64,000 nt of DNA from Inia geoffrensis (lineage: Eukaryota > Chordata > Mammalia > Artiodactyla > Iniidae): NCBI GenBank assembly GCA_036417435.1, contig CM070905.1:21801592-21865591 (forward strand), given 5' to 3'. This document shows, piece by piece, positions 35,821 through 48,816 of the stretch. Every line of letters starts with the position of its first letter. Positions within the stretch are counted from its first letter, which is position 1. Both the position numbers and the translations under genes were made by a program. Under the pieces are notes generated by a model that searched no databases, was not told where the DNA came from, and worked only from the letters and a program-made list of their open reading frames with translations.

Positions 35821-36219
35821 CTGCAAAGAGAGCATTATTTTCTTGTTAAAAATAATATCAACACAGAAGAGGCAGAGGAAGATGTCAGTGATTTGAGATT
35901 GCTTAACATAAAATGAGACTTTAAAAAGGATTGCAGTAACCTGGTGACAAATTTCAAATAATAAGCTTTTTTTCCAGAAAAAATACCAGTGACACAATAT
36001 TAGAGACAGACTCTTTAAGAAAATGGATTAAAGTACTGAATATACACCAAGAATACTTAATCTACTTATGATATTTTAAGTGTTCATATAATATAAAGAA
36101 ACCTTAAATTTTTTGCTTTAATATAGCGGATGTACATTATTTTTATTATTTTTTAGAAAAAAAACCTGTATAATAAAAAGTTTATTGATTAATAAATAAA
36201 TATTTCAAAAGTTCCCCTT

Positions 36220-36426
36220 GGGCTTCCCTGGTGGCGCAGTGGTTGAGAGTCTGCCTGCTCATGCAGGGGACACAGGTTCGTGCCCCGGTCCAGGAGGATC
36301 CCACATGCTGCGGAGCGGCTAGGCCCGTGAGCCATGGCCGCTGAGCCTGCGCGTCCGGAGCCTGTGCTCCGCAACGGGAGAGGCCACAACAGTGAGAGGC
36401 CCGCGTACCGCAAAAAAAAAAAAAAA
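36220..36426 (+). mobile_element. CHR-2 type SINE (cetacean)
   Basis: Plus-strand CHR-2 with an intact head and an A15-17 tail. Target duplications AAGTTCCCCTT lie at 36209-36219 and 36427-36437. Confidence 0.92.
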
Positions 36427-37595
36427 AAGTTCCCCTTTTCAGTTTCAAAAGTATCTTAGTGTTTTGATAAATTATGTGATTAGAGATAGAGGATCTCTCC
36501 AGTTGAATGGTCAGACTGGTAAAAAAGCCATCAAGTTATAGTACAGGATGCATATTTTATTGAGCTAATTTAGACTTCCTCCCAAAGAGATTTCTTAAAA
36601 CAGAAGGGCAGTTGTAATACCAAGTATCGCTATATCAGGTCACCCACAACTCCAGGGTCATGAATTAACTTGTTGTGAGCTCTCACTTTAAAAAAAAAAA
36701 AAAAGAAAAGAAAAGAAGAAACAGAAGTTACTCCCTATCTAGACAAGCCACTCCTGAGAGTTCTATCTTGGTTGTAACTCGAGTTTTCTTTCTCACACTG
36801 GCATTTTATGTATGCTTTTCAGGGTGAAAAGAGTTGGGATATTTTATCATCAGGAGTTTCTCTGCCTTGCTGATGATCTAAGCTCAAACCTGCCAGTTTA
36901 TGGGAGATGATAGAAAACACCCTCTAACATCTGAGTAAGTAGATGCTGTGGTGTGTTTTGATTTACGGCTTAAAAAGAAAAAAGGAAAATTTTATGACTT
37001 TAAATTATCAGGTACTTTAATTGGGTTCTTTAAATTTTGTTGTTGAATACTGATGTCAATTATTATAATTCCAATAAGTGAATATTTTTAAATAATGGGA
37101 TTCTGGAAGAAATTAATCCCCTGATGATAAAAAAAAAAAAAAAAGTAATGAAAACATTTTCCATTAGCTTTTAAGGAACATATTGAGGACCTAAATGTAT
37201 ATATTAAAAATTTAAGAGCACTCTCCTTAGTGCTTTATTTCACTTTTATATTATGAATGCAAAAATATTGGTAAGACAACTGTTATGAATTTTTTAAATG
37301 CAACTCTATGTATATAAAAATTGTATTTTAATACGGAGTGTATTTTGGCTAACTTGAAATAAATACTGGTTTGTTTCTTGGAAGTAGAATTTTAAAAGTT
37401 CTTTCTATTTGAAAATAAAGATTCTTTTTCCTTCTAATATAGATAAGATTACAAAATTTCTCCTTAGTATGAAAAAAGACTAAATATTTTATTAATAATT
37501 TTTGTATGAATCACGTTGAAATGATAATATTTTGGATATATTGAGTGAAACAAAATATTATTAAAATTAATTTCACTTGTTTTCTTTTACTTTTT
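36427..37595. other. AT-rich DNA without a called feature
   Basis: Contains A-rich tracts at about 36690-36718 and 37129-37144. A minus-strand acceptor with a very long pyrimidine tract near 36690 leads into a short open frame (RAHNKLIHDPGVV) but lacks a credible donor. Confidence 0.35.
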
Positions 37596-37599
37596 TTTT

Positions 37600-37765
37600 T
37601 TTTAATGTGGCTGCTAGATAATTGTAAATTACTTGTGGCTCACATTATATTTCCAGTGAACAGAACTGGCCTGTTGTATATGATCAACATGCTTGTGGCT
37701 TACATTATATTTCCAGTGAACAGAACTGGCCTGTTGTATATGATCAACATGCTTAGTCATCCATT
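37600..37765 (-). repeat. MER5-like fragment with an internal 60-bp tandem duplication
   Basis: The sequence 'cttgtggctcacattatatt...' through 'tatgatcaacatg' occurs twice in direct succession (about 37632-37691 and 37692-37751), with a single c/t difference near the start. The background (aatgtggctgctagataatt, ttccagtgaacagaactggc) looks like a MER5-type hAT terminus. Confidence 0.8.
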
Positions 37766-37844
37766 ACTCAACATTCTGTAAGCCTTGACCCTTCTGGGCT
37801 GTGTATGGATCAATTAATATAAATCTATATTGTTTTAAGAATAT

Positions 37845-38300
37845 GATTCTTTGATTCATCAAATATTTACTGAGTACCTGCTATGTGCCAGACAGTCTTC
37901 TAGGTACTGGTGTTACAGTAGTGAACAAAATAAACAAAACTTCCTGCCTTCATGGAGTTAACATTCCATTAGTGAAACTAGACTAAAAACATAAATAAGT
38001 AAAATATATAATCTATTTGAAGGCAATAAGTGCTTTGGAGAAAATGCAAGGGGAGGGGTTCAATTCTAAATAGATTGTTCAGGGAAGACCTCACTGAATA
38101 GGTGTTATTTGAGCAAAGACTTGAAGAAGGTGAGAGAAAGAGCCCTATAGATATTTGGCGGAAGAGTGTTCTAGGCAGAGGGAATAGCAGGAGTGTGCCT
38201 GGCTTGTTTGAATTGTAGGAGGTGAGGTGATTGATTGGAGGGAAGTGAGTGATGGGGAGGGAAGATGAAAGGTAATGGATGGTAACATCATGTGAGCACT
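37845..38300 (-). repeat. L2 3' end, antisense
   Basis: Very clear order of L2 landmarks in antisense: 'catcaaatatttactgagta', 'tgaacaaaataaacaaaact', 'ggaagacctcactgaatagg', 'gagcaaagacttgaagaagg' and 'gttctaggcagagggaatag'. Confidence 0.8.
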
Positions 38301-38439
38301 GGTTATTGTCTATGCAGACACAGAGGTAACCTCTAGGGAACCAGGCCCGAAAACAGAAATAGGAATTTTAAAAACAAAGCAACGGTATCAGAGGCTACAC
38401 TTCATGGGGGGAAGACAGATCCTACAGTTTAAGTTCAAG

Positions 38440-40985
38440 CTACTTACTAAAAGAACCATCGACCCTTAGAAGACTGAGATCTGTCACCTGACGACTGGAT
38501 GAATAAAATGCAGTATATATCCATGTAATGGAATACTGTTGGGCACTAAAAATGAATGCAGTACTGATGCATACTGCACCATGCATGAACCGTGAAAACA
38601 TGCTAAGAGAAAGAAGACAGTCACAAAAGGCCACATATTGTATGATTCCATTTATATGAAATGCCAAGAATATACAAGTCCATTCATACAGCATCCAAAA
38701 AACCAGAATGCCTTGGAATACATTTAACGAGAGAACTGTAAGCCCTACGTACCGAAAACTACAAAATTTTGTTGAGAGAAATTAAAGTATCCCTAAATAA
38801 GTGGGAATAAATGGAAGATTCTATATTGGTGATGTGGCAGTTTTCTCCAAATTGATCTGGAGGTTCAACAAAGTCATTGCCAAAGTCTCAGACAGGATTT
38901 TTGTAGAAATATATTTATAGAAATTGGCAAACAGATTCTAAAATTTATATGGAAATGCAGAAGATTTAGAATAGTCAAAGTAACTTCAAAAAAGAAGGAC
39001 ATTGGGAAAAAAAGAAGAAAGTTGGAGGACTTACATTGCCTGTTTTCAAAACTTATCATAAAGCTATAATAAGAAGAACAGTGTAGTATTTGCATACGAA
39101 TAAACATATAAATCAGTAGAACAAAATATCTAGAAATAGATACATATGTGGTCAGTTGCTTTTCAACAAAGGTACTAAGGTAATCCTATAGGGACAGCAT
39201 AGTCCTTTCAATAAACAGCGCTGCAACAATTGGATTTCCACGTGAAATAAAATGTACCTTGACATTTACCTTACAATATACACAAAAATAACTTAAAATG
39301 GATCATAGACCAACATGTAAAGAAGCAAACATAGCAGAAAGTCTTGTGTCCTGGGTTAGACAAAGATTTAGTCAATAGGATATAAAAAGCATGAAGTATT
39401 AAAAAAATGATAAATTGGACTTCATCAGAATTAAAGTTTTACTTTTCAGAAGATACCATTCTTAAGAAAATGAAAAGTCAAGCCACATACTAGGAGAAAA
39501 TATTTACAAAACATATGTCTGATAAAGGATTTGTATGTAGAAAAAAAATAAAGAACTCTTAAAATTCAGTCATAAGACAGCAATCCGATTTAAATATGTA
39601 CAAAAGATTTGAAGAGTCATTTCACAAAAAAAGATATATGAATGGCAAATAAACACAAGAAAAGAGTTTCAACATCATTAGTCATTAGGGAAATGCAAAT
39701 TAAAGCCATAATGATATATTGCTGCACACCCACTATAATGGCTAAAATTAAAAAGACTAACGATCCGTGTGTTGGCAAGGATGTGGAGAAACCAGAATCC
39801 TCACCCATTGCTGACTGGAATATAAAATGGTACAGGTATGTTGGAAAGCAGTTTGGCAGTTTCTTAAAAAGTTCAATATACACTCAACAAATTATCTAGC
39901 AATTCCATTCCTATAAATACATTGTCAGGAGAAATAACAGCATATGTCCATACAAAGACTTGTATACAGTGTTCATAGAAGCTTTATTTGTGACTGCCAA
40001 AAACTGGAAATAATGTAAATATCCATCAGCAGGTGAATATATAAATCCATACACTGGAGTGCTGTTCAACACTGAAAAGGATTGGACTATTCATATATAC
40101 AGTGGCATGGATGAATCTCAAAATAGTTATGCGGTATGAAAAAAAGCCAGATTCCCCTCACCCCCAAGTGCCATACTGTCTGATTCCATTTAACTGAAAT
40201 TCTAGAAAATGCAAACTAATCTATAGTGACAGAGAGCAGAACCATGGTTGCCTGAGGATGGCTCAGGAGAGGAGGGAGAGAAGGATTCCAAAGGAAGGGG
40301 ACAGTGAAACACTGGGGTGATGTATATATTCATTATCTTGATTATGCATAGTAGCTTCATGGGTGTATACGTACATCAGAATTCATCAAATTGTATACTT
40401 AAATATGTGCAGTTTATTGTATATCAATTACAGCTCAATAAGGTTGTAAAAAAATTATGTCCATTCAAAAACCAAGCATATGTTCATAACAGCTTATTCA
40501 CAGTAGACAAAAACTGGAAACAATCCAAATCCATCAGCTGGTGAATGGATAAACAAAATGTGTGATATCCACACAATGGAATATTACTCAGTCATGAAAA
40601 AGAATGAACTTCTAATTCATGCTACATAGCACAACATGGATGAACCTCAAAAACATTATGCCGGTTGAAAGAAGCCAGAAACAAAGGACTGTATGTTGTA
40701 TAATGCTATTTATATGAAGTTTTAAGAGAAGGCAAAATCATAGATTAGATCAGTGGTTGCCTGGGACCAGAGGTGGAAGCAGAGTTTGGCTGTAAACAGG
40801 TAGGAGGGAACTGTTGGGATGATGGAAGTATTCTTATTGACAGTCGTGCGGCTGTTTATGTATAAGCTTACTGAAACTCTTCTGATTGTACCATTGAAAT
40901 GGATGACTTTCATGCCATATAAATTATACCTCAATAAAGCCATTAAAAATGGGTGGCTACTCAAAATTTTAAGTCCTCTTTATGA
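38440..40985 (+). repeat. Sense L1M array with several 3' ends
   Basis: Sense-strand L1 ORF2 remnants (aagtcattgccaaagtctca, aaccagaatcctcacccatt) alternate with 3'UTR-type blocks near 38480-38700, 39900-40440 and 40470-40960. Each block has the tctattcagtcatgaaaaag-like and caataaag endings. The frames are degraded. This implies nested or tandem L1M insertions in one direction. Confidence 0.65.
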
Positions 40986-40989
40986 GGAC

Positions 40990-41800
40990 CGTTCAAGAAA
41001 TGGGACAGTATTGCTGATTTCATTGTACTCTATTGCTTTGAAATACTTTGGTGAGACCTGTTGAATTAATTTCTATGTCAGATGTTCTTTGAATTCTAAT
41101 TGTGAAACAGAAATCATTATTAGTTGTCTTTCCCAGAGTTTAGTGACCAGTAACAGCTGCATTTCCCTTGCATGTGAACATTGATTTAGAATGATTGGCT
41201 TTATGTTTAACAATGATTAACACCCACCCCCACCCCCACCCCCCCCACCCCACCCCCCGGCCAGAAGAAATGGTAGTTTCTTAGATTGATACTTTACTCG
41301 TGCACAGTAGTTCAAACGTGTAGGTTATCCTCCACCTCTCAGTTCTTCACAAAGGAAACTGATGACAGCTTAACACCTTTGCATTTTTTAGATGCAGAGA
41401 AGCACACCCTTCTAGGTGCCCACCCACCTGTCCCCAACACCATATATGTGGAGACAGCAAGTAATCTGGACATAAGGTCCTTGGGAATGGGAGGTAGAGT
41501 GCAACCGAGAGAGCTCCCCTGGAGCACTTTTCAGCTGGGTCTGGCCATGTTCTGCACCAGAGTACGAATCAGGAGCTCTGGGGAGACTGAATTTTACTTC
41601 CTTAGATAAAATCAGAAAATGACCTAATTTTAATGAAAAAATTAACAACTCTAGAACATCTTGCCTGTGATTCTGCCTAAGTCTATTAAAATAGAAAAAA
41701 ATTGATTCTGGAAACAACCCAATTCTTTACCTGAAATTCATTCAGCCATTTTCCCAAATAAAGTACCAGTTATTTAACCAAATTTTTCTTTTTCTCCCCC
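40990..41800. other. Unassigned DNA with a C-rich tract
   Basis: No gene called. 41221-41262 is a low-complexity (CCCCA)n/C-run. A 107-codon plus-strand frame (41286-41609) has no start context, splice sites or domain to support it. Confidence 0.35.
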
Positions 41801-42430
41801 CCCACCCCACAAAGCAAATCCTTTATTCGACAAAGATTTATGGAACACTCATCTTTGTCAAGCACACCAAAGATAAGACATACCTACAAGGATAAAAGAA
41901 GTATGGAATTGAGGGCGTGGGCCTGATGATATGTAACCTGCCTCCTTGGAAGGGGCGGCGTTCAGAGAGAGGTTGGGGAAACTTTGGAGCAGGGTACGTA
42001 GAAAGCTGAGATTTGGAGGATGAACAGGACTTGGCTGTTAGCCAGGTTGTCGGGTGTGGGGCGGGGGAGTTGCGAGGACCTTAAAGCTGTAGCATTGGGT
42101 TTAAAGAAGAGAGAATAGGGTCAAGAGCTGCAGTGAGTCTGAGTGACGTGACTTTGTGACTGGCAGAATTTGAAGAATGTAGGAGAAAAAGACATCAAGG
42201 ATTAGTTAAACTTTGCCCTTGGCCACCTCAACAAGTGGTGATACCATTCACACCAGGTGAGAATACAAGACACCCAGGAGGTTTATTTGTTTTGATTGTT
42301 GCTTTGGGAAACCAATAGTTCACTCTAGAGGTTTTATCCGAGGAATGCAGCTGTTTGCATACACCTGACTGAACTTTAAAGATGCCCCTCTGTGACCGAC
42401 CCATCATCCACTGGGGGAACACACGTGGAG
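41800..42430 (-). repeat. L2-like antisense repeat
   Basis: Starts with an L2-type antisense end (ttattcgacaaagatttatg) and continues in the purine-rich body, with 'ttaaagctgtagcattgggt' and 'ctgaactttaaagatgcccc'. Diverged; ends approximate. Confidence 0.4.
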
Positions 42431-43255
42431 CATTAGGGAGGAAAGTGAAAACTGACGTGGTCTTGGGGGTGTCTGTGTTTGTTCATTATCTCGGGCTGTA
42501 GTGGATCTCATGTTTACAGGTAAAATCACTGTTGAAAACTTCAGGGCAATTACAGAGTGGAATAATGCTTGGACATGAAAACCTAAAAGGTTTAAGAATT
42601 TAGTAATTCCTTTTTATTACTTTTATCTACTTGACCTCTTGTCTCCACATTTTTATCATATATAAAGTACATTCTTTATACTTCTTTGGTACAAGGAAGA
42701 TTAAAAGGGTAAATTTTAGAAAAGACTGCTCCATCCTTTATATGTACTAGCTCAGTTAACTTTTAAAATAACCCTGTAAAGGAGATACTTCTAATCCTAT
42801 TAATTCTTGATAAAGATTAATAATAAAAGTATTTGGAAATCAACGGGTTTAAAATTTTTTGATATACCTAAACACAAAGCGTAAATTCTTATTCATATCC
42901 ATTGACATTAGCATGTAAATGAGGATGACCAATTATTATTTTGGAGATTCTAATCATTTCTACCTTGTCCTTTTGAAAGAAGTACACTGTTAACAAATAG
43001 ATCCATGATATACAAAATAATACTCTATACTTTTTGAGGATATTTAAAACTAATTTGGAAAATAACTCCTCTTCCTTCTGAAAATTTTTGCCCACTCGGC
43101 CCTTTCCTGTCTTTTTTAATGATCATGAATATATTACATTAAGCCAAAGATACTGTGTAAACGGTTGTTTAGAAACTACATAAAACAGAAGTTAAAATTA
43201 GGTTTTACTTAACTGCTTCCAACTTAATCTTTTAATAATATGTGGTCAAATCCTG
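42431..43255. other. AT-rich DNA with a weak minus-strand exon candidate
   Basis: At about 42964-43081 the minus strand shows an acceptor-like AG and an open frame starting KEEELFSKLVLNILKKYR in phase 0. The possible donors (GTATTA, GTAGAA) are poor, so no exon is called. Confidence 0.3.
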
Positions 43256-43450
43256 CTTTAAATGTACTCTTGGTTGAGGTACCTTGAGGAAGTAAGTTGC
43301 TTGACCTCAGTTAGGCTGTTTCCTTGTCTATAAAAACACAGGCAATGAGGTACATGCTCCAGTGCTCTGAAACTCAGAAATAACTTCTTGGGCATGAGTG
43401 CCAATGTAAGCAGGCAGTTTTCTTTTGTGCCACAAGAGGGCGTGCCTGTG
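43255..43450 (+). repeat. MIR SINE fragment
   Basis: 'ttgaggaagtaagttgcttg', 'acctcagttaggctgtttcc' and 'ttgtctataaaaacacaggc' reproduce the MIR core in order. Confidence 0.6.
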
Positions 43451-44870
43451 TTGCTGCTAACCGGAGCCGAGGCCTGAATTCCTTTGCAAGACGTGGCTAA
43501 AAAGTTAGGGACAAGTAGATTGCTGGGAAAATGTGAAAGAAAAAGATTATTTTGACAGTGTCAAGGGAAAGAGGTACTGGAAACATAAAGTGATGTAAAG
43601 GGAAGGACTGTGAATAAGATCCCTTTAAGATGTGAAAACTTTTGCGACATAGATCATTACAGATTTCCATTGCCAGTCAACAACCTTTTTTCTTTTTTTG
43701 CCTATATCTGAGAAGTTTTATCAATTTTGTTTTCCTCCTTCTTTGAAAATGTGTTTATAAATCGGTTACATCAAACAAATATAGAACCCAAAGTTTAGTT
43801 TCTTAGTAGTGGTCTTGAGTGATTAATGTTGGTTAACGATAAGTTGGATTGTTTGTTCACAGTGCCTTGGATATGTACAAAATCTGTTTACCCCAAATTA
43901 GGAAAATTTGAATGTTTTCATCCTGCCTCCTCCCTCCATGCACTTTTCTCCCTTTGTTTGAGTTTCTGAGTTCTTTGATGTTTTGCTGTCATACATAGCT
44001 CAGAAAGTTGGGTGGGGGACAAGGAAGAACATTGTTCTGTGAACCAACCCTAGGGACGTGGAACTAATTTTAATATACAGTGAAGTCTTTACAATTGACA
44101 AGATCAGAGCTATACAATACAGTGACACTGGCAGTTGTGGAATTATTCTGATAAATTTAGGGAAATCATTTCATCTCAGCTATGTGACTGTTTCATGTGA
44201 ATGTGTCCTTTGATTTAAATTATCCAGGCAATCCCTCTATTTTGCTAGTATTTTTTATTATAAATACAAAAATCATGAGCATGTTGTGTTTTACATAACT
44301 GTAATTATACTTTTAACACTTTTTGTATTGGAAAATGTTGTGAATTTAGAACGAATGATCCATAGGCATCTCCTTTTACTCTGAATCCCACTTTTAGAAG
44401 TTTTCTCTGGGGTTTGTTCCTGGTAATAAACACTATCCAAGTTCAGAGGCAGAGTGCCCAGGTTCAAATTATCGCGCTGCTGTGTTTGAAATGTGACAAA
44501 AGCAAAGTTAGGCTAATAATTTCTCTCTCATTTGAATCTGATAGTTTCTTGAGCAGGAGAAAGAGAAGTGGAAATACTGTAGAAAATTATGCACTCTATC
44601 TGTGTGGCAGCCAATTTCAAACCATCTTCCTGGTACACTCTAAGGAGTTAAAAACATGTTAAATACTTTGAGATTGCAACATTTTAAATAGAAAGAATAT
44701 AAAAGAAAAAAGAACTCTGTAGCTCTGTTTTCTTTGCTTTCACCATGAAATGTGATCTTGTTTCAAAATGTGGGAACACCCCGTGATAAACTCTTGTCCA
44801 CATGAATGTCATCTGTCTTCTTTACTTTGGTAAAAAGAAGGTAGAGAATAGCTGATAGAGGGGCAAGCTG
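43451..44870. other. AT-rich DNA, one MIR-like remnant
   Basis: Mostly unassigned. About 44440-44540 resembles a worn MIR (cccaggttcaaattatcg). The 82-codon frame at 44414-44662 overlaps it and is not considered coding. Confidence 0.3.
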
Positions 44871-45736
44871 TTCCTTTAAAGTTACTTTTAAAAATTATGG
44901 AATATTTCAAGCATATAAAGAAAGCATAAGGAATAGTATATAATTAAAGTGTTACATAATTAGTAAAACACTGTGTGTGTCCTTCCTGTCTCCTTTTCTA
45001 CCTTACAGAGGTAGGTACCCTGAATTTGGTTTTGATCATTCTCTTGAATGTTTTTACGCTTCTGTTACATATGGGTGTATTCCTAAACGTAGATAGAATT
45101 GTGGTACCTGTATTTTTTTTTTTTTTACGCTCTTAACAAATTTCTTAAGTGTTCAGTACATTATTAACTGTAACTACTGTGTTGTCCAGCAGAGCTCTAG
45201 AACTTTTTCATCTTGCACAACTGAAACTATACACACTAAAACAGCAACTCCCATTTCCCCTGACAGCCATCATCCTACTTTGAACTTCCGTGAGTTTGCA
45301 TACCTTAGGTACCGCATACAAATGGAAATCGTGCAGTGTTTGTCTTTCTGTGACTGGCTTGTCTCACTTAGCATAATGTCCTCAAGGTCCATCCATGTTG
45401 TCCCATATGACAGGATTTCCTTCTTTTTTAGGGTTGATTAATATTTTATTACACATTTTCTTTATCCCTTCATCCATCAATGGACATTTAGGTTGTTTCC
45501 ACCTGTTGTCTGTAGTAAATATGGGAGTGCAAATATCTCTTTGAGATCCTGATTTCAGTTGTTTTGGATAAATATCCAGATGTGGAGTTGCTGGATCATA
45601 TGGTAGTTCTATTTTTAATATTTTAAGGAACCTCCATACTGTTTTCCATACCAGCTGCACCATTTTACGTTCCCAGCAACAGTGCACGAGGGTTCCAATT
45701 TCTTCACATCCTTACCAACACTTGCTTTTTTTGGGG

Positions 45737-45764
45737 TGTGTGTGTGTGTGTGTGTGTGTGTGTT
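45737..45764. repeat. (GT)n microsatellite
   Basis: About 13 uninterrupted GT units inside the antisense L1 block. Confidence 0.9.
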
Positions 45765-46539
45765 TAATAATAGCTATTCTGACAGGTGTAAGGTGACATC
45801 ACATTGTGCATTTGCAGTTCCCTGAAGATTAGTGATGTTGAGCATCTTTTCATATACCTGTTGGCCATGTGTATGTCTTCTTTGGGGAAAAGCCTATTCA
45901 AGTCCTTTGCACATTTTTAATCATTTAACTTATGTATTTATCTATTTATGTATCTATTTGTTTATGCTGTTGAGTTGTAACAGTCCTTAAATATCATGGA
46001 TATTAACCCTTTTTCGGATATGTGATCTGTAAATATTTTCCCTCATACTGTAGGTACTCCTTTTCACTCTGTTAGATTGTTCGCTGTGCAAAAGCTTTTT
46101 AGTTTAATGTACAGATATTTGTCTATTTTTGGTTTTGTTGCAAGGCCAGTGTCATGAAGCTTTTCCCCTATGTTTTCTCCTAGGAGTTTTACAGTTTTGG
46201 GTCTTAATGTTTAAGTCTAATTCATTTTGAGTCTACTTTTGTATATAGCATAAGATAAGGGCCCAGTTTCATTCTTTTGCATGTGGATATCCAGTTTTCC
46301 CAACATCATTTATTGAAGAGATTGTCTTTTCCCTCTTGTGTATTCTTGGCACCCTTATTGAAGATCTACTGACCTATATGTGTGGATTTATATCTGGGGT
46401 CTTTCTTCTATTCCGTTGGTCAACGTGTCTGTCTTTGTGCCAGTACCAGTTTGAGAAGAATTAGCTTTAATACTTCTTTAACTAGTTGATAGAATTCATC
46501 AGTGACCATTGGTCCTGTGCTTTTCTTTGTTGGGAAGTT

Positions 46540-46742
46540 GTTTTTTTTTTCGGTACGCGGGCCTCGAACTGTTGTGGCCTCTCCCGTTGCAGAGCACAGG
46601 CTCTGGACGCGCAGGCTCAGCGGCCGTGGCTCACGGGCCCAGCCGCTCCGCGGCATGTGGGATCTTCCCGGACCGGGGCACGAACCCGCATCCCCTGCAT
46701 CGGCAGGCGGACTCTCAACCCCTGCGCCACCAGGGAAGCCCT
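46540..46742 (-). mobile_element. CHR-2 type SINE (cetacean)
   Basis: Minus-strand CHR-2. Target duplications GTTGGGAAGTT lie at 46529-46539 and 46743-46753. Inserted into antisense L1. Confidence 0.92.
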
Positions 46743-47514
46743 GTTGGGAAGTTTCTGACTACTGATTCAGGCTCCTTAACGCTATTCAGATTTGGTCTTC
46801 TTCATGATTTGGTCTTGGTGGATTGTAGGTTTCTTGGAATTTTTCTGTTTCTTCTGTGTTATCCAGTTTGTTGATATATAATTATTCATTGCGGTCTCTT
46901 ACAATCCTTTTTGTTTCTGCGGTATCATTTGTTATGTTTCCTCTTTCATTTCTGATTTTATTTATTTGAGTTTTCTTTTTTTCTTAGTCTAGCTAAATGT
47001 TTTGTCAGTTTTGCTGATTTTTTTCAAAAAGCCAAGTCTTTTGTTAATTTTTTCCTATTGTTTTTCTACTCTCTATTTTGTTTATTTCTGCTCTAATCTT
47101 TATTATTTCCTTCCTTCTGCCAACTTTGAGCTTAGTTTGTTCTTGTTTTTCCAGTTCCCTGAGGTATAAGTTTAGCTTGTTTATATGGGATCTTTCTTCT
47201 TTTCTAATGTAGGTGTTTACCAGTATAAACTTCCCTCTTAGTATTGATTTTATTATATCCCATAAATTTCATTACCTTGTGTTTCCTTTTTTGTTTGTCT
47301 CAAGATATTTCTAATTTCCCCTTTGATCTCTTCTGTGACCGGTTGGTTGTTCGAGACTGTGTTGTTAATTTCCACATGCTTGTGGATTTTCCAGTTTTTC
47401 TTCTGCTATTGATTTCTAGTTTTGCTCCATTGTGGTCAGAACAAATACTTGGTATGATTTCAGTCTTCTTAAATTTGTGTGGTACATGTTTTCAAACAAG
47501 ATATAAATTGTACC

Positions 47515-47935
47515 TGTTGAAAGGAGAGCTCCAAGGAAAGCAGACTCTGAGAAGATTAACAGGCCGGAGGTTTATTAAGGAGATTTTAGGATTAACAGCT
47601 GTGAGAGAGAAGGACGTGGGATTGGGCAGAGAGAGAGAAATTAGGCTGCAGTGCAGTCACAAGAAAGGCCTTAGCCGATGCCAGAGGGAGCCCTGGAGGT
47701 GGGACAGCCCTTCAGAATTGTCCTAAGTTGGGGCGAGGAGGCAAGCACTCGTAGCCTCGCTGTGACCAGTTATCAGGCATAGGCTGCCCCCGGAGAGGGC
47801 ACCTGACTTTGACAAGGTGACTCTTTTCAGCTGAGGGCTGTCAACCTGCAGCACTCCCAGTAGCTGGGGGAATAAGCCCTTCATCCATAAAGGGAGACCT
47901 AAGCAGCACATCTCAGCATCCATCACTTAGTACAT
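47515..47935 (-). repeat. LTR-like insertion in antisense L1
   Basis: About 420 bp of GC-richer sequence interrupting the L1. Read on the minus strand it ends in a polyadenylation-like context (ccttaataaacctccgg) shortly before its edge, as LTRs often do. No coding region is seen. I do not recognise the family, and target duplications are unclear. Confidence 0.4.
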
Positions 47936-48611
47936 ATCATGTGCATCATCAGAGCTTGCCTTTTTGGTCCAATATTATGTTTCTGAGATTTACTCATGCT
48001 AATATCTATAGCTGTAGTCACTCATTTAATTTGTTTTTACAGTATTCTTTTTTATAAATACGTCACCTTTTTAAAATACATTTTCCTGTCGAGAGACATT
48101 TTAAGTTTTGCAATTTTTTCACTATTGAAAAATGTGCATGTAAGCATTTTTTTGTATCTCCTTAGTGCATGTACTTAGTTCATCTGGGGTATATAAGCAG
48201 AAAATTCCTGGGTCTTAGAATGTGCACCACTTCAAACTGAGTAACTGTAATGAAACTGCTTTCTACAGTGCTTGTACCTTGCTCCGTATCCTCACAAGCA
48301 CTTGGCATTGTCAGATTTTAATTTTGTCATTTGATGGGTATAAAATGGTATGTCACTGTGGTTTTAACAAAAATTTTGTTGATTACTAGTGAGATGGAGA
48401 ATGTAGCTACTTGAGGGTCTTCAGTGAGGTGTGTAGGCCAGTCATGTGCCCCCTTTTCCTATTGGTTTCCTTTTCTTATTAATTTAAACAATCTTTATAT
48501 ATTTTTCTTACCCCTTCTTTGCTGTCTATATGTGTACAGTTATCTTCTCCTGGTTTTGGGCTTGATCATCCACTTTTTAAATAATGCTTTTTATTGAATA
48601 GGAGTTTCCTT

Positions 48612-48816
48612 CTTTTTTTTTTTTGCGGTACGTGGGCCTCTCACTGTTGTGGCCTCTCCCGTTGCGGAGCACAAGCTCCGGCTGCGCAGGCTCAGCGGCC
48701 ATGGCTCACGGGCCCAGCCGCTCCGTGGCATGTAGGCTCTTCCCGGACCGGGGCACGAACCCGTGTCCCCTGCATCGGCAGGCAGACTGTCAACCACTGC
48801 GCCACCAGGGAAGCCC
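48612..48816 (-). mobile_element. CHR-2 type SINE (cetacean)
   Basis: Minus-strand CHR-2. Target duplications AGGAGTTTCCTT lie at 48600-48611 and 48817-48828. Confidence 0.92.

Larger units (their letters stand above)
44880..47510 (-). repeat. Antisense L1 block
   Basis: A long reverse-orientation L1 containing 'tgttgtccagcagagctcta', 'ctttctgtgactggcttgtc', 'gttgctggatcatatggtag', 'ttggccatgtgtatgtcttc' and ORF2-derived stretches. A CHR-2 SINE interrupts it. A (GT)n run lies at 45737-45764. The minus-strand frame 45382-45687 is decayed ORF2 C-terminus. Confidence 0.75.
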
